Below are positions 1 to 9,940 of a stretch of 64,000 nt of DNA, one piece after another (within the stretch, counting starts at the first letter, position 1; every line of letters begins with the position of its first letter). The translations under genes were made by a program, and so were the position numbers. The stretch covers positions 61,389 through 125,388 of the forward strand of contig NZ_JAUUTW010000016.1 in NCBI RefSeq assembly GCF_030676415.1. The letters are read 5' to 3'. The stretch comes from Peribacillus frigoritolerans. Lineage in GTDB: Bacteria > Bacillota > Bacilli > Bacillales > DSM-1321. The notes under the pieces are model-generated. The model was not told the origin of the DNA. It saw only the letters and a list, made by a program, of their open reading frames with translations, and did not search any database.

Positions 1-3000
1 GCAAGTACATAAGCGATGCCGCCTGACATGCCTGCCGCAAAGTTTTTACCGACGTCGCCCAGGATGACCACGCGTCCGCCTGTCATATACTCACAGCCAT
101 GGTCTCCAATTCCTTCAACGACGACATTGACTCCACTGTTCCGTACTGCAAATCGTTCTCCAGCACGGCCATTAATGTAGGCCTCGCCGCTTGTTGCACC
201 GTATAAAGCGATGTTTCCAGCAATTACATTGTCCCCAGCCTCAATCTGATTGCCAGCAGGTGCCGTGACAATGATCTTTCCGCCAGATAAGCCTTTCCCA
301 ACATAGTCATTGACATCACCTGTCAAATACATCGACATCCCTTTTGGAATGAACGCACCGAAGCTCTGGCCCGCCGATCCCGTAAAACGAAGTGTGATCG
401 TATCTTCAGGCAACCCTTCTTCCCCATAGCGTTTGGATACTTCACTGCCGACAATCGTTCCGACCACACGATTCACGTTTGTAATCGGGAAGCTGACATC
501 CACCTGGGTTTGATTATTTAAAGCAGGTTCCACAACTGGTAAAATCTCACGGATATCCAAGGATTCTTCAATTTTATGGTTTTGAGGAAGTTGATACGTA
601 CGTATCCCCTCCGGTTGGAAAAGAAGTGTCGTCAAGTCCAGATGCTTCGCTTTCCAATGGTTTTGTGCCCGCTCGCTCACTTGTAAAACATCAGTGCGGC
701 CGACCATTTCTTCCAGTGTTCTAAAACCAAGCTCAGCCATCGTTTCCCGCACTTCCTCAGCGATGAAGCGCATGAAATTCACGACATGATCTGGATCTCC
801 AGTGAATTTGCTGCGAAGCTCAGGGTTTTGAGTAGCTACCCCGACTGGACATGTATCCAAATGGCAAGCACGCATCATGACACAGCCAAGGACCACAAGC
901 GGTGCTGTAGCAAAGCCGAATTCTTCCGCTCCAAGGATAGCTGCCATGACCACATCGCGTCCCGTCATTAACTTTCCATCCGTTTCAAGGACTACACGGC
1001 TGCGCAGGCCATTAAGCATCAATGTTTGGTGTGCTTCGGCAAGGCCCAGCTCCCAAGGAAGACCTGTATGTTTGATACTCGTTTTTGGTGATGCACCCGT
1101 ACCGCCATCATACCCGCTGATAACGATGACATCCGCGGCTCCTTTGGCCACACCGGCTGCAATCGTGCCTACGCCTGCTTTTGACACAAGCTTGACGCTG
1201 ATCCTGGCATCACGGTTCGCATTTTTCAAATCATGGATCAGCTGTGCCAGATCTTCAATCGAATAGATATCATGATGCGGTGGCGGTGAAATCAGGCCGA
1301 CACCTGGTGTCGAACCACGGACCTCTGCGACCCAAGGATATACTTTGTTTCCGGGCAGCTGGCCGCCTTCACCCGGCTTTGCACCTTGCGCCATTTTGAT
1401 TTGAAGTTCATCGGCATTAACGAGGTAATGGCTTTTCACTCCAAAACGACCGGACGCAATTTGTTTAATTCCGCTGCGGCGGTCATCGCCGTTTTCATCC
1501 AGTTGGTAACGGCTAGGGTGCTCCCCGCCTTCACCGCTATTGCTTTTTCCGCCTAAACGGTTCATCGCAATCGCTAATGTTTCATGTGCTTCCTGACTCA
1601 ATGAACCGAATGACATCGCGCCCGTTTTGAATCGGCTGACGATGGATTCCACGGATTCCACTTCGTCTATTGAAATGCTTTGACGTTTTTGATCGAACGA
1701 GAATAAATTCCGTAAAAACCCGAGTCTCTCTTCATTCGCCAAGTTTGAATATTGCTTAAATAAATTATAATCGCCTTTCCGGCAGGCCCATTGCAGTGTA
1801 TGGATCGTTTTAGGATTGAAAGCATGATGTTCCCCTGTTTTTCGCCATTGAAAATCACTTCCGCTTTCAAGAGTTTGGTCAAGGGAATCTGCTGCAGCTT
1901 TCCTATGGCGAATCAACGCTTCATCTGCGATCGTTTCCAAATCGATCCCACTAAGCTGTGATGCCGTACCGCTGAAATAGCGTTCGATCACATCAGCACC
2001 GATTCCGACCGCTTCGAAAATTTGTGCGCCTCGATAACTTTGAACCGTTGAAATCCCCATTTTAGACATCACTTTTACGATGCCTTCTGTCACCGAGCGT
2101 ACATATTTCCTTACCGTTTCTTCGTAGCTGTTGGCCAAACTGCCTTCCAATACCGCCTGCTTATATGTTTCATAAGCAAGGTACGGGTAAATCGCATCCA
2201 CTCCATACCCGATTAGGGACGCATAATGATGGACTTCCCTTGCTTCCCCTGATTCAACGATAATGCTCACTTTCGTACGGTTCCCATGACGGATCAGCTC
2301 TTGATGAAGGGCGCTGGCAGCCAGCAGGGAAGGAATCGCAGCTCTTTCTTTGCTCATATCCTTGTCAGATAATATCAAAAGGCTGACACCATCAGCGATC
2401 GCTTGTTCCGCTTCACGGCAGATGCGGTGGAGTCCACTCTCTAAATCTTCTGAAAATAAAGTGTGAATGACTTTGCTCCTGAATTCAGGATAGGCATTTT
2501 CTTTCAACTGCTGCATTTGACCTGGCGTCAAAACAGGTGAATCCAATTGAATGCGGCGGCTGTTCGTTTCATCCGGTTTCAGCAAATCTCCTTCTGCACC
2601 CAGAAATGTCATCGTTGACGTGACGATCTGTTCGCGAAGCGAATCGATCGGTGGGTTGGTTACCTGTGCAAAGGATTGTTTGAAATAGTTGAAAAGCGAT
2701 TGCGGGCGATCTGATAAGACCGCTAACGGAATGTCATTCCCCATGCTGCCCAGTGGATCTTTGCCTTCGTTAATGACCGGCAGTAAATATTTTTGGACAT
2801 CTTCATACGTGTATCCGAACGCTTTTTGCCTGAATAACAAATCACTCAATGGCTCCCCTTCGAGCACAGGTTCTTCGTCACTTAATTGAACAAGCTGTTC
2901 GTCCAGCCATTGCTGGTATGGATTTTCCTGAGCCATTTCCGTCTTGATCTCTTCATCGGAAACAATACGGCCTTCCTCTAAATCTATTAAAAGCATTCTG

Positions 3001-4220
3001 CCTGGGCTTAAACGATCTTTATATAATACATTCTCCGGATCCACATCGATCACGCCGACTTCAGAGGAGAAAATGATGTAATCATCTTTTGTCACATAAT
3101 ACCTTGCTGGCCTTAAACCATTTCGATCCAGGATGGCACCGATTTGCTTCCCATTCGTAAATGATATGGCCGTCGGACCATCCCATGGCTCCATGAGCAT
3201 GCTGTGATATTCGTAAAATGCCTTCTTTTCCTTCGTCATATGCGGATTTTCCGTCCACGGTTCAGGAATGAGCATCATCGCCGCATGTGCCGGTTTACGC
3301 CCTGCAAGCACGAAGAATTCAAGTGCATTATCTAGAATCGAGGAATCACTGCCGTCTATATCCAGAATAGGCAGGACCTTTTGCAGGTCATCCCCGAATG
3401 CTTCCGAAACAAACTGCTGCTCACGAGCTTTCATCCAATTCACATTACCTCTAAGCGTATTGATTTCTCCATTATGGATCAGGTAACGGTTTGGATGTGC
3501 CCGTTCCCAACTAGGAAAAGTATTCGTGCTGAAGCGGGAATGCACTAAAGCGAATGCAGAAACAAAAGACTCCTGTTGAAGGTCAAGATAAAAAGCATCC
3601 ACCTGCTCTGGCGTCAACAATCCTTTGTATACGATCGTAGCACTTGAAAGGCTGGCAAAATAAAAACGATTGCCGCGTTCACGAGCCCAGTTTTCAGCTT
3701 GTTTTCTGATAATGAACAATTTACGCTCAAAAGCTAAATCATCGGTCATCCCATCGCTGGCCCCGATGAATACTTGGCGGATCGTCGGACATGTCTCCTT
3801 GCCGACCTCCCCGATTTTCGTTGCATCAACAGGAACCGTTCTCCAGCCTAATAACGTTTGGCCCTCTTGTTCGATAAATGCATTCAAACGAGCTTCGATT
3901 TCATTCCGTTCATCATCATTGTTAGAGAAAAAGAGCATGCCTACACCATAGCGTCCTTTTGCCGGCAAGTTCATTTCCGGGCATGCCAGCCTGAAGTATT
4001 CATCAGGAATCTGCACCATTAACCCTGCGCCATCTCCTGTAAGGGGATCGCTGCCTTGTCCGCCGCGATGATCTAATTGGCACAGCATATTCAGTCCTTG
4101 TTTGACGATGTCATGTGTAGCAAGCCCTTTTAAATGAGCGTATAAACCGATCCCACATGCATCATGTTCAAATTCAGGATGGTAGAGCCCTTGTGCTTTT
4201 GGTATTTGATTGTATGTCAT
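1..4220 (-). CDS. gltA: Glutamate synthase (NADPH) large subunit, 5' 1406 codons; 3' end outside window
   Basis: Alpha subunit of GOGAT, which makes two glutamates from glutamine and 2-oxoglutarate. The frame is open from ATG at 4220 to the window edge. The ATG follows a GGGGGCG ribosome binding site. The N-terminus contains ACGIG with Cys22, the expected mature N-terminal nucleophile of the class II amidotransferase domain after propeptide removal. Further on come the central and FMN-binding synthase domains, with [15 protein letters not shown] and [11 protein letters not shown], and a Cys-rich stretch [15 protein letters not shown] that supplies the 3Fe-4S ligands. The gltB-like GXGXG repeats near the left edge belong to the C-terminal beta-helix. 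Family length is about 1,500 residues, so roughly 100 are missing. It is divergent from gltC, which should activate it. Confidence 0.97.
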   Translation of the reverse strand, partial: MTYNQIPKAQGLYHPEFEHDACGIGLYAHLKGLATHDIVKQGLNMLCQLDHRGGQGSDPLTGDGAGLMVQIPDEYFRLACPEMNLPAKGRYGVGMLFFSNNDDERNEIEARLNAFIEQEGQTLLGWRTVPVDATKIGEVGKETCPTIRQVFIGASDGMTDDLAFERKLFIIRKQAENWARERGNRFYFASLSSATIVYKGLLTPEQVDAFYLDLQQESFVSAFALVHSRFSTNTFPSWERAHPNRYLIHNGEINTLRGNVNWMKAREQQFVSEAFGDDLQKVLPILDIDGSDSSILDNALEFFVLAGRKPAHAAMMLIPEPWTENPHMTKEKKAFYEYHSMLMEPWDGPTAISFTNGKQIGAILDRNGLRPARYYVTKDDYIIFSSEVGVIDVDPENVLYKDRLSPGRMLLIDLEEGRIVSDEEIKTEMAQENPYQQWLDEQLVQLSDEEPVLEGEPLSDLLFRQKAFGYTYEDVQKYLLPVINEGKDPLGSMGNDIPLAVLSDRPQSLFNYFKQSFAQVTNPPIDSLREQIVTSTMTFLGAEGDLLKPDETNSRRIQLDSPVLTPGQMQQLKENAYPEFRSKVIHTLFSEDLESGLHRICREAEQAIADGVSLLILSDKDMSKERAAIPSLLAASALHQELIRHGNRTKVSIIVESGEAREVHHYASLIGYGVDAIYPYLAYETYKQAVLEGSLANSYEETVRKYVRSVTEGIVKVMSKMGISTVQSYRGAQIFEAVGIGADVIERYFSGTASQLSGIDLETIADEALIRHRKAAADSLDQTLESGSDFQWRKTGEHHAFNPKTIHTLQWACRKGDYNLFKQYSNLANEERLGFLRNLFSFDQKRQSISIDEVESVESIVSRFKTGAMSFGSLSQEAHETLAIAMNRLGGKSNSGEGGEHPSRYQLDENGDDRRSGIKQIASGRFGVKSHYLVNADELQIKMAQGAKPGEGGQLPGNKVYPWVAEVRGSTPGVGLISPPPHHDIYSIEDLAQLIHDLKNANRDARISVKLVSKAGVGTIAAGVAKGAADVIVISGYDGGTGASPKTSIKHTGLPWELGLAEAHQTLMLNGLRSRVVLETDGKLMTGRDVVMAAILGAEEFGFATAPLVVLGCVMMRACHLDTCPVGVATQNPELRSKFTGDPDHVVNFMRFIAEEVRETMAELGFRTLEEMVGRTDVLQVSERAQNHWKAKHLDLTTLLFQPEGIRTYQLPQNHKIEESLDIREILPVVEPALNNQTQVDVSFPITNVNRVVGTIVGSEVSKRYGEEGLPEDTITLRFTGSAGQSFGAFIPKGMSMYLTGDVNDYVGKGLSGGKIIVTAPAGNQIEAGDNVIAGNIALYGATSGEAYINGRAGERFAVRNSGVNVVVEGIGDHGCEYMTGGRVVILGDVGKNFAAGMSGGIAYVL

Positions 4221-4260
4221 ATTAATCGCCCCCATCGTATTCTTACACCGGTATGTCACT

Positions 4261-4296
4261 TACATTTATTCTAGGTTTTCAAATCGATATAAACAA
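4261..4296 (-). promoter_or_regulatory. Putative sigma-A promoter of gltA
   Basis: On the minus strand a TTGTTT (4291-4296) is followed after 17 bp by TAGAAT (4268-4273), giving a start near 4261. This places the GltC dyad about 64 bp upstream, near the spacing known in B. subtilis. Called from sequence only. Confidence 0.55.
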
Positions 4297-4317
4297 TATA
4301 TAATTCTAATAGAATCT

Positions 4318-4332
4318 ATCTCAATTTGAGAT
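4318..4332. promoter_or_regulatory. GltC-binding box I-like palindrome
   Basis: ATCTC-AATTT-GAGAT is a perfect 5+5+5 dyad matching the ATCTC-N5-GAGAT form of the B. subtilis GltC box. It lies in the gltA-gltC gap, just upstream of the gltC ribosome binding site. That position allows both activation of gltA and negative autoregulation of gltC. Confidence 0.75.
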
Positions 4333-4353
4333 GAATGGCAGGAGGATGAATAA

Positions 4354-5256
4354 ATGGAACTACGACAATTACGTTATTTTGTTGAAGTCGCCGAGAGAGA
4401 ACACGTCTCTGAAGCCGCAGAGCACCTGCATATCGCACAATCAGCAATCAGCCGGCAAATCTCCAGACTGGAAGATGAGCTTGGCGTTCTTTTATTCGAG
4501 AAAATCGGCCGGAATATCCAGTTAACTCCAATTGGTAAAATTTTCTTGATCCATGCCAAAACGGCGATACAAGCGATAGAATATGCCAAATATCAAATTG
4601 AGGAGTTTTTGGACCCTGAACACGGAAGCATTAAAATCGGGTTCCCGACCAGCCTTTCCACCCATTTACTGCCTACCGTCATTTCCGCTTTTAAAGATGA
4701 GCAGCCGAATATCGGCTTCCACTTAAGACAGGGATCTTATTCCTCTTTAAAGGAAGCTGTCAAAAATCGCGAAATCGGGTTAGCCTTCCTTGGACCGATT
4801 CCGACAAACGATCCAGATATCGAAGGTCATATCCTGTTCACGGAAAACATTTCCGCTTTACTGCCCATAACTCACCCATTAGCTGAAAGGAAGAGTCTGC
4901 GTCTAAGTGACTTACGAAATGATCCCTTCGTCTTGTTTCCAAAAGGATACATCTTTCACACTATCGCTCTCGAAGCGTGCAAAGCAGCCGGTTTCGCACC
5001 GAACATCGCATCGGAAGGTGAAGACATGGATTCCATAAAGGGCCTCGTATCTGCCGGAATCGGAGTCAGTCTGCTCCCTGACAGTACCTTTTATGAAGTC
5101 ATTCCAAGACTGACTGTCAAGATCCCGATCGATACACCCGAAGTCAAACGGACTGTCGGCATCATCACTCCCAAAAACAGGGACTTGGCTCCATCAGAAA
5201 AACTTTTTTACCAATTTGCCAAAAAGTTCTTCTCTGTTCTCGAGCAATATCAATAA
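4354..5256 (+). CDS. gltC: LysR-type activator of glutamate synthase
   Basis: A 300-residue LysR-type transcriptional regulator. The winged HTH is at residues 1-60 (MELRQLRYFVEVAEREHVSE, then AISRQISRLEDELGVLLFE). The substrate-binding domain covers about 90-295 and contains KIGFPTSLSTHLLPTVISAF. It resembles B. subtilis GltC throughout. The ATG at 4354 follows an AGGAGG at 4340-4345. It is divergent from gltA and separated by a perfect GltC-type dyad. GltC activates gltA in response to 2-oxoglutarate and glutamate levels and represses itself. An overlapping short frame at 4331 is a shadow. Confidence 0.95.
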   Translation: MELRQLRYFVEVAEREHVSEAAEHLHIAQSAISRQISRLEDELGVLLFEKIGRNIQLTPIGKIFLIHAKTAIQAIEYAKYQIEEFLDPEHGSIKIGFPTSLSTHLLPTVISAFKDEQPNIGFHLRQGSYSSLKEAVKNREIGLAFLGPIPTNDPDIEGHILFTENISALLPITHPLAERKSLRLSDLRNDPFVLFPKGYIFHTIALEACKAAGFAPNIASEGEDMDSIKGLVSAGIGVSLLPDSTFYEVIPRLTVKIPIDTPEVKRTVGIITPKNRDLAPSEKLFYQFAKKFFSVLEQYQ

Positions 5257-5352
5257 AACATGGCTATTTCTAAACTGTGAATGTGAAAATTAAGACGGGA
5301 CAGCTCTTCCCATAAATGATTTCACTAGACAACTTACAAATAGCCCACTGTT

Positions 5353-5376
5353 CGAATAACGTATCAAGATTATTCG
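5353..5376 (+). repeat. Inverted repeat in the leader of the coat-like gene
   Basis: CGAATAA (5353-5359) and TTATTCG (5370-5376) form a 7-bp inverted repeat with a 10-nt spacer, ending 6 nt before the GGAGGAA ribosome binding site. It could be an operator or an mRNA hairpin. No known factor is recognised. Confidence 0.35.
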
Positions 5377-5392
5377 TTCAGGAGGAATTTAA

Positions 5393-5887
5393 ATGAAACC
5401 CACCCATTCACATCTTGCTTGGCATGAAACACTCGAGCTTCATGAATTGGTCGCCGCCCAGTCCAATGCCCTTATGAAATTTAAAAAAGCTTACCCAAAA
5501 ATAAAAGACCCCATTTTAAAAACGATATATAGGCAAACGATCGATACCCTTACCCAAAACATCATGGAGCTGCTGCAATTTTATCCATTGACGCCTAAGA
5601 CGGGCCGGGATGACGATGAATTAAGGGATGACGCATCGGCCGCCGCTGCTGGGGAATTGCTGGGCTTTGCCAAATCATCTATCAAAAGTTATGCACTTGC
5701 CATTACTGAAACAGCCACCCCTTCTCTTCGAAAAGTATTTAAGAAACATTTAAATGGAGCCATCGATACCCATGCCAAGATTTTCAACTACCTTTATGAA
5801 AGAAACCTCTATCCTGCTTACGACTTGAACCAATTGCTTCAAAATGACGTCGATGTTGCCAATAAGGCTCTTTCCCAACCATTCTAA
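5393..5887 (+). CDS. Spore coat protein, CotF-like family
   Basis: A 164-residue soluble protein. It begins with the family-typical AWHETLELHELVAAQSNAL and continues as a helical bundle resembling CotF/YhcQ-type coat proteins and their ferritin-like fold. No signal peptide or membrane segment is visible. A strong AGGAGG precedes the ATG. It is monocistronic, with a terminator directly downstream. Such proteins are usually made in the mother cell under late sporulation sigma factors, but no clear sigma-G or sigma-K promoter was identified. The exact paralogue cannot be assigned from sequence alone. Confidence 0.75.
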   Translation: MKPTHSHLAWHETLELHELVAAQSNALMKFKKAYPKIKDPILKTIYRQTIDTLTQNIMELLQFYPLTPKTGRDDDELRDDASAAAAGELLGFAKSSIKSYALAITETATPSLRKVFKKHLNGAIDTHAKIFNYLYERNLYPAYDLNQLLQNDVDVANKALSQPF

Positions 5888-5891
5888 ATGC

Positions 5892-5925
5892 AAAAAAGGC
5901 AAGCATACGATTGCTTGCCTTTTTT
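5892..5925 (+). terminator. Rho-independent terminator of the CotF-like gene
   Basis: GGCAAGCA (5898-5905) pairs with TGCTTGCC (5912-5919). An A-tract lies before it and six T after. Confidence 0.9.
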
Positions 5926-6012
5926 CCGCGTTCCGATTCCGTTTTTTATTATAATGTTATAATATATAAGAATTGGTTTTAATTGGTTTGAAAGTTTAAG
6001 GAGATGAAAATC

Positions 6013-6612
6013 ATGAAAAAGATCTTTTTATCCATCTCCCTATCCCTGCTCTCACTTTCTTTAGTCGCCTGTAAGGCTGATGATCCAAAATCCGAGAATA
6101 ACCTTTCAGTTCCTGAGCTGACAGCAAGGGAAAAGGCCATCTTGGAGAATACAGCTGAACATTCCTTTCTTATCGATATCAATGTTGATGATACATACAA
6201 GGAGATGTCCGTCTGGGTCGAAAAATATGAATTTGGCAAACTTGTCGAACCTGAAATGGGACGCATGACAACTGCCGTCAAAGATAATGGGACGATCATC
6301 TTTACGACTTCCAAAACGGTTGCTGACCAAAAACTATCGATGTTCAACATCAGCATTCAAAACGATGATGGTACGGATACAGTTACTTATCCTGAAACCA
6401 TTGATAAAATGGATTCCAGCGTATGGGGCAATGCTGGGAAACTCAAAATAAACAGCACAAAAAAGCTTGCATTGGCGAGTATTTGTTACTCAAGCGGAAA
6501 TGGAGGCATACGTTCACTTTCCACTGACTTTTATGGTGATATGGATAGCCATATGGACGAGTTGAAGGAATTCGATGTTGTCTATCTCCTGAGAATTGAA
6601 TTCACTAAATGA
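6013..6612 (+). CDS. Predicted lipoprotein of unknown function
   Basis: A 199-residue protein with a lipoprotein signal: MKKIFLS, a hydrophobic stretch, then lipobox LVAC with lipidated Cys at about residue 20. The remainder is acidic and polar with no family I recognise. The start was set at the second ATG (6013), because AAGGAG (5998-6003) abuts the first ATG at 6004 but sits 9 nt from this one. It is likely anchored on the outer face of the membrane. It is a single gene between two terminators, so context gives no function. Confidence 0.8.
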   Translation: MKKIFLSISLSLLSLSLVACKADDPKSENNLSVPELTAREKAILENTAEHSFLIDINVDDTYKEMSVWVEKYEFGKLVEPEMGRMTTAVKDNGTIIFTTSKTVADQKLSMFNISIQNDDGTDTVTYPETIDKMDSSVWGNAGKLKINSTKKLALASICYSSGNGGIRSLSTDFYGDMDSHMDELKEFDVVYLLRIEFTK

Positions 6613-6622
6613 GCTGTCAAGT

Positions 6623-6665
6623 GCAGGGGCAAGTTGAACCGGACTTGCCCCTGCCTATTTTGTTT
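6623..6665 (+). terminator. Strong Rho-independent terminator of the lipoprotein gene
   Basis: A perfect 12-bp stem, GCAGGGGCAAGT (6623-6634) with its complement (6643-6654), followed by a T-rich tail. Confidence 0.9.
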
Positions 6666-6753
6666 TAGCACGATAATACTGCAAAACTCTATGATAGGAA
6701 ATAAATGAGGCATTTGTAGATTCAAAAAAGGGGGGTTCCCATCAAATTAGTGA

Positions 6754-6837
6754 AGTGAAAAAGTCCAAGCAAATGCTGATTTTGCTCATGCGATATATGA
6801 GCAAGTCCAAATTATGGGTATGGAAAAGTTTAAATGA
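6754..6837 (+). pseudogene. Short open stretch, possible C-terminal gene remnant
   Basis: Between two stop codons this frame reads a 27-residue amphipathic helix-like peptide (EKVQANADFAHAIYEQVQIM, then GMEKFK). It has no start codon and no ribosome binding site. The composition resembles the last helix of a TPR-type regulator, but no homology can be shown. It may be chance. Confidence 0.2.
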
Positions 6838-6926
6838 AGTGAATTTTTTGCATTTTAAAAAGGGGTTGAAGGAAGAGGTATTTGGGTGTAATCTTTAAAA
6901 ATAAAAAACGGAAAGAAGATATTAAA

Positions 6927-7046
6927 TTGAAGAAAATCATCATCCTCTTTGCAGCAGTAGTCATTGCGAGCTCTCTCGGACATCAAATAAACGGCGGATA
7001 TAATGACCCTCGAAAATCCCGCCCTAGGCATATACATTTAAAATAA
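6927..7046 (+). CDS. Possible 39-residue exported micropeptide (TTG start)
   Basis: TTG at 6927 follows GGAAAGAAG at a usable distance and opens 39 codons to TAA at 7046. The N-terminus MKKIIILFAAVVIASSLG is a classic signal-peptide core. It is followed by a short basic, proline-containing tail ending RPRHIHLK. Size and architecture resemble Phr-type pre-signal peptides, but there is no intact Rap-like receptor next to it. No stronger promoter was found. It could also be a decaying fragment of a longer secreted protein. Confidence 0.35.
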   Translation: MKKIIILFAAVVIASSLGHQINGGYNDPRKSRPRHIHLK

Positions 7047-7074
7047 GGAATCCGTTATATAAGATTGATTCCTT
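7045..7074. terminator. AT-rich hairpin between the micropeptide frame and the ABC operon
   Basis: AAGGAATC (7045-7052) pairs with GATTCCTT (7067-7074) across a 14-nt loop. It could weakly terminate either strand, and the minus-strand operon ends 118 bp away. The T-tract is poor. Confidence 0.4.
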
Positions 7075-7191
7075 ATAATGCATAAAACAGGTAACGTTAA
7101 CATTTTAAGAAACGATCATGGGATCTGAATCTATGCATAAAGACAATATTGGTTGATAGGATATCAAACTTATCACTCAAATAAGCTAGTA

Positions 7192-7869
7192 TTAAATCCC
7201 CTTAAATGACTCACTATCCTCATTATTTCTCTCCAATATCAGATCACCCTCATTTGATATAAAGCCATCTTTTCCCGTTTTATCGATATACACGTTATAT
7301 CCATTTTTCAGTTCAATTTCGATTGGCTTTTTTACTTTTTCATCAATTTCCCATTGAATGGTTTGCAAACTTTCGGTTTCCGTTTTATCCTTTATATCGA
7401 CAAACACTCGGATTGTATGAGATGTCTTGGATAGTACATAATTCCCTTCTTGTATTTCTGTACCAACTTCATAATAACCGGGATCTTTAATGATGTATTT
7501 TTGACCCTTTTTCTCTTTTTTTTCAAATTCTGAAGGCTTGAATTCTACTCTCCCTTTAATAGACAAATTCCCATTCATATGAATGGGCACTGCATGTAAA
7601 ACTGCATTATCGTGCATTTTGTCACCAAAAAATTCTGCTTCATTATCGAGAGCTTTGATATCATAATAGCCTGGATCGATATCTTTACCGACAATGATTT
7701 TTTGTGACTCTACAACCTTATAGGAGGCTGTATTATTTTCAGTATTTCTGGTATCTTCACTATCCGATGAAGAAACAAAGAACACTTTATATATAAGGAA
7801 TCCGCCTACTAATACTAGTAAGCTAAACGCTGCTATTCTTTTATTTAGAGTCAAGAACGATTCCTCCAT
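7192..7869 (-). CDS. Membrane-anchored extracytoplasmic protein, last gene of the ABC operon
   Basis: 225 residues. There is one N-terminal membrane segment (about 11-31, FSLLVLVGGFLIYKVFFV) with a short basic cytoplasmic end, then an extracellular region of about 190 residues. Two internal motifs of the type D-PGYY-I (IDPGYYDI near residue 64, KDPGYYEV near 129) plus EGNYVL suggest duplicated beta-sandwich units like the xxPGxY modules of Gram-positive surface proteins. The gene overlaps the ABC ATPase by 29 bp, so it is translationally coupled. It may be an accessory or protective factor for the exporter substrate. I do not recognise a named homologue, and the start codon is not certain. 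Confidence 0.75.
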   Translation of the reverse strand: MEESFLTLNKRIAAFSLLVLVGGFLIYKVFFVSSSDSEDTRNTENNTASYKVVESQKIIVGKDIDPGYYDIKALDNEAEFFGDKMHDNAVLHAVPIHMNGNLSIKGRVEFKPSEFEKKEKKGQKYIIKDPGYYEVGTEIQEGNYVLSKTSHTIRVFVDIKDKTETESLQTIQWEIDEKVKKPIEIELKNGYNVYIDKTGKDGFISNEGDLILERNNEDSESFKGI

Positions 7870-8482
7870 TATCCATCTTCATATATTCATCCGCTAATGC
7901 TTCTAAATCATGTTTATGATGACTTGTCAAAATGATGAGTGCCCCTCGCTCTTTTTCTTCTTTCAAGATTTGATAAACTTGAATGACACCTTCTTCATCG
8001 ATTGCATTTGTTGGTTCATCCAATAATAAAATATCCGGTTTTTCAAATATAGCTTGGGCGACACTTAAACGCTGTTTCATTCCTAACGAAAACTTTCCTA
8101 CCTTCATTTTTGAATCGAGATCAAGACCGACTCTTTTTAACGCCAATTTAATATCCTCATCAGTGGTGATGTTCTTGATTTTTGATAATATTTTTAGATT
8201 TGTGTAGGCATCATATTGATGCAACAGGGAAGTGTTTTCAATAATGACACTAATATTAGAAGGAAATGACATATCCTGATGAAGTATTTTTCCATCTATC
8301 GAAATTTCTCCTGAGCTTGGCATGATTAACCCTGCAATCGCTCTAAGCAGCATCGTTTTACCAGAGCCATTTCTTCCATACAAACCATAAATTTTCCCGC
8401 CGCAAAACTCATAATTAATATCATGTAAGAGAGTCTTCTTCTTCATCCGTTTATTTAAAGAGCTAATTCTTATTTTTGTCAT
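7841..8482 (-). CDS. ABC transporter ATP-binding protein, YybJ-like
   Basis: 213 residues. Walker A is GRNGSGKT, the signature is FSLGMKQRLS, and Walker B with its catalytic Glu is ILLLDEPTNAID, followed by the H-loop TSHHKHD. It is a single nucleotide-binding domain, so it acts with the membrane proteins encoded upstream. The start was set at 8482 because GAGGTG lies 4 nt upstream; an ATG at 8494 overlaps the previous stop (TAATGA) but has no site of its own. Size and order match B. subtilis YybJ in the yybN-M-L-K-J operon. Confidence 0.88.
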   Translation of the reverse strand: MTKIRISSLNKRMKKKTLLHDINYEFCGGKIYGLYGRNGSGKTMLLRAIAGLIMPSSGEISIDGKILHQDMSFPSNISVIIENTSLLHQYDAYTNLKILSKIKNITTDEDIKLALKRVGLDLDSKMKVGKFSLGMKQRLSVAQAIFEKPDILLLDEPTNAIDEEGVIQVYQILKEEKERGALIILTSHHKHDLEALADEYMKMDNGGIVLDSK

Positions 8483-8493
8483 TGTGCACCTCA

Positions 8494-9216
8494 TTAAGTT
8501 AAATCCATTTTCTTTAATCGTATAAATGATAAAACACTTAAAATGATTGTTATTATGGTTAAAACAATATAAGCAATTACCGGCGATAATCCACCTGATT
8601 CAGGTAGATCCACCCTTACATACATTCCGAAATTGGGAATCAAAAAATATAAAATCCACATCAGCTTTTGTACTGATAAAAGAACTCCCCCTAAAGTGAC
8701 TGAAAAAAGCACATAAATATTTATCACCAATAAAGATACTTCCTCCGTAAAATGAAGTTCGAGTGCCATTTGAATAAAAATAAGGACAAAATTGGACATA
8801 ATATAAAGTCCTGCTATACAAATGAATGATTGGAAATCATGATAAAAAAAGGCCTGATCCACATTATTTATATAAGCGAATACGATTGAGAAAAGTAGTT
8901 GGATTAAAGATAACCCAGATATAAGGATCATTAATTTCATGATTCTGCTAATCCCTAGTTTCACCCTGCTTTTTTCCCTGATCATCAGGTAAATTCCATA
9001 ACCGGAAATATATTGCCTCAAATAACCTAACGACAAAAAACTCAACATGGAAAAGAAAATATACCATGTTCCGAATATGACTAATTTGCTATTAAAAAGG
9101 ACTCCACTAACGATCATGAATCCCGTAAGATCGGCTTTAGAGCCATCAAAGTAATTAAATAACAAAATTTGCAAAGTGATTACCAACAACATGGTTAAGA
9201 AGATTCGTTTAGTCAT
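8494..9216 (-). CDS. ABC transporter integral membrane protein, YybK-like
   Basis: 240 residues with about six hydrophobic segments and no cytoplasmic catalytic domain. The start was set at ATG 9216 because TTGAGG lies 6 nt upstream and the ATG overlaps the preceding stop by 8 bp (ATGACTAA). An upstream ATG at 9264 would give an implausible 56-bp overlap. It is the third membrane protein of the operon and is likely to pair with the YybJ-like ATPase. The primary sequence is divergent, so the assignment rests on operon order and topology. Confidence 0.75.
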   Translation of the reverse strand: MTKRIFLTMLLVITLQILLFNYFDGSKADLTGFMIVSGVLFNSKLVIFGTWYIFFSMLSFLSLGYLRQYISGYGIYLMIREKSRVKLGISRIMKLMILISGLSLIQLLFSIVFAYINNVDQAFFYHDFQSFICIAGLYIMSNFVLIFIQMALELHFTEEVSLLVINIYVLFSVTLGGVLLSVQKLMWILYFLIPNFGMYVRVDLPESGGLSPVIAYIVLTIITIILSVLSFIRLKKMDLT

Positions 9217-9940
9217 TTGAAACCTCAATAATGAAATCTTTTTTCTCGATGGCAAATTGCCCAAGTAATATCATTACAATAGATAGCAATAATTCTTTTC
9301 CAATCATGATCAACGATTGATGCCCTGATATTCCGCTGCTTAAAAAAGGATCTATAACATTTAATGCACTAGCTGGTGTCCAAGAAATATTCAGATAACT
9401 ATTCAACATATATAAGAGAAAACATATACAAAAGGTCCCTGCCATCGCAATGATTAAATGGGAAATATCAAAAATGAAATAATAAAGCATTCCAATCGAG
9501 AAATAAATACACGTTAATAATGCTAGATTAAGAAGGCATATGACCCAATAATTTGAGGATATAAAATGATATCTATCGAAAATGAAAACACCTGCGAAAT
9601 TAACCGATAAAATGCTGAATGCATATATAAATGAACTTTTAAAAACTTGGATTGTCCTTCTCCGGTATAAATGCATTCTTGATTTTAATCTGACAATTGT
9701 TTGTGGATGCTCATCTTCAATAAAAAAGCGATAAAATAATAATAAAGGAATAATATAAGTCATCAGTAAATTTTTAATCGAGAGATAGCCATCTACACTC
9801 GCACTTACATCAATGATCAATGGATACGATGGGTCTATTTGCTTTATTTTTAGATAATGAATATTATAGATCATCCATAAACATCCAAATAAAAGTAAAA
9901 GCAGCATTGATAAATATACTTTTTTTTGATTAGACTTCAT
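9209..9940 (-). CDS. ABC transporter integral membrane protein, YybL-like
   Basis: 243 residues with about six hydrophobic segments; the N-terminus KSNQKKVYLSMLLLLLFGCL is a start-transfer segment. AAGGTG lies 7 nt before the ATG at 9940; a GTG immediately upstream (9943) is the alternative. It overlaps the preceding gene's stop by about 11 bp and the next start by 8 bp, so the operon is tightly coupled. No soluble domain is visible. It is the probable counterpart of YybL. Confidence 0.75.
   Translation of the reverse strand: MKSNQKKVYLSMLLLLLFGCLWMIYNIHYLKIKQIDPSYPLIIDVSASVDGYLSIKNLLMTYIIPLLLFYRFFIEDEHPQTIVRLKSRMHLYRRRTIQVFKSSFIYAFSILSVNFAGVFIFDRYHFISSNYWVICLLNLALLTCIYFSIGMLYYFIFDISHLIIAMAGTFCICFLLYMLNSYLNISWTPASALNVIDPFLSSGISGHQSLIMIGKELLLSIVMILLGQFAIEKKDFIIEVSND

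Noticed and set aside
877..1266. Plus-strand frames opposite gltA
   Set aside because: gltA is continuous and strongly conserved on the minus strand across the whole region; these are shadows.
1667..1882. Possible frameshift in gltA, suggested by a minus-strand frame with a partial start
   Set aside because: The main gltA frame reads through this region with normal glutamate synthase sequence, so the other frame is incidental.
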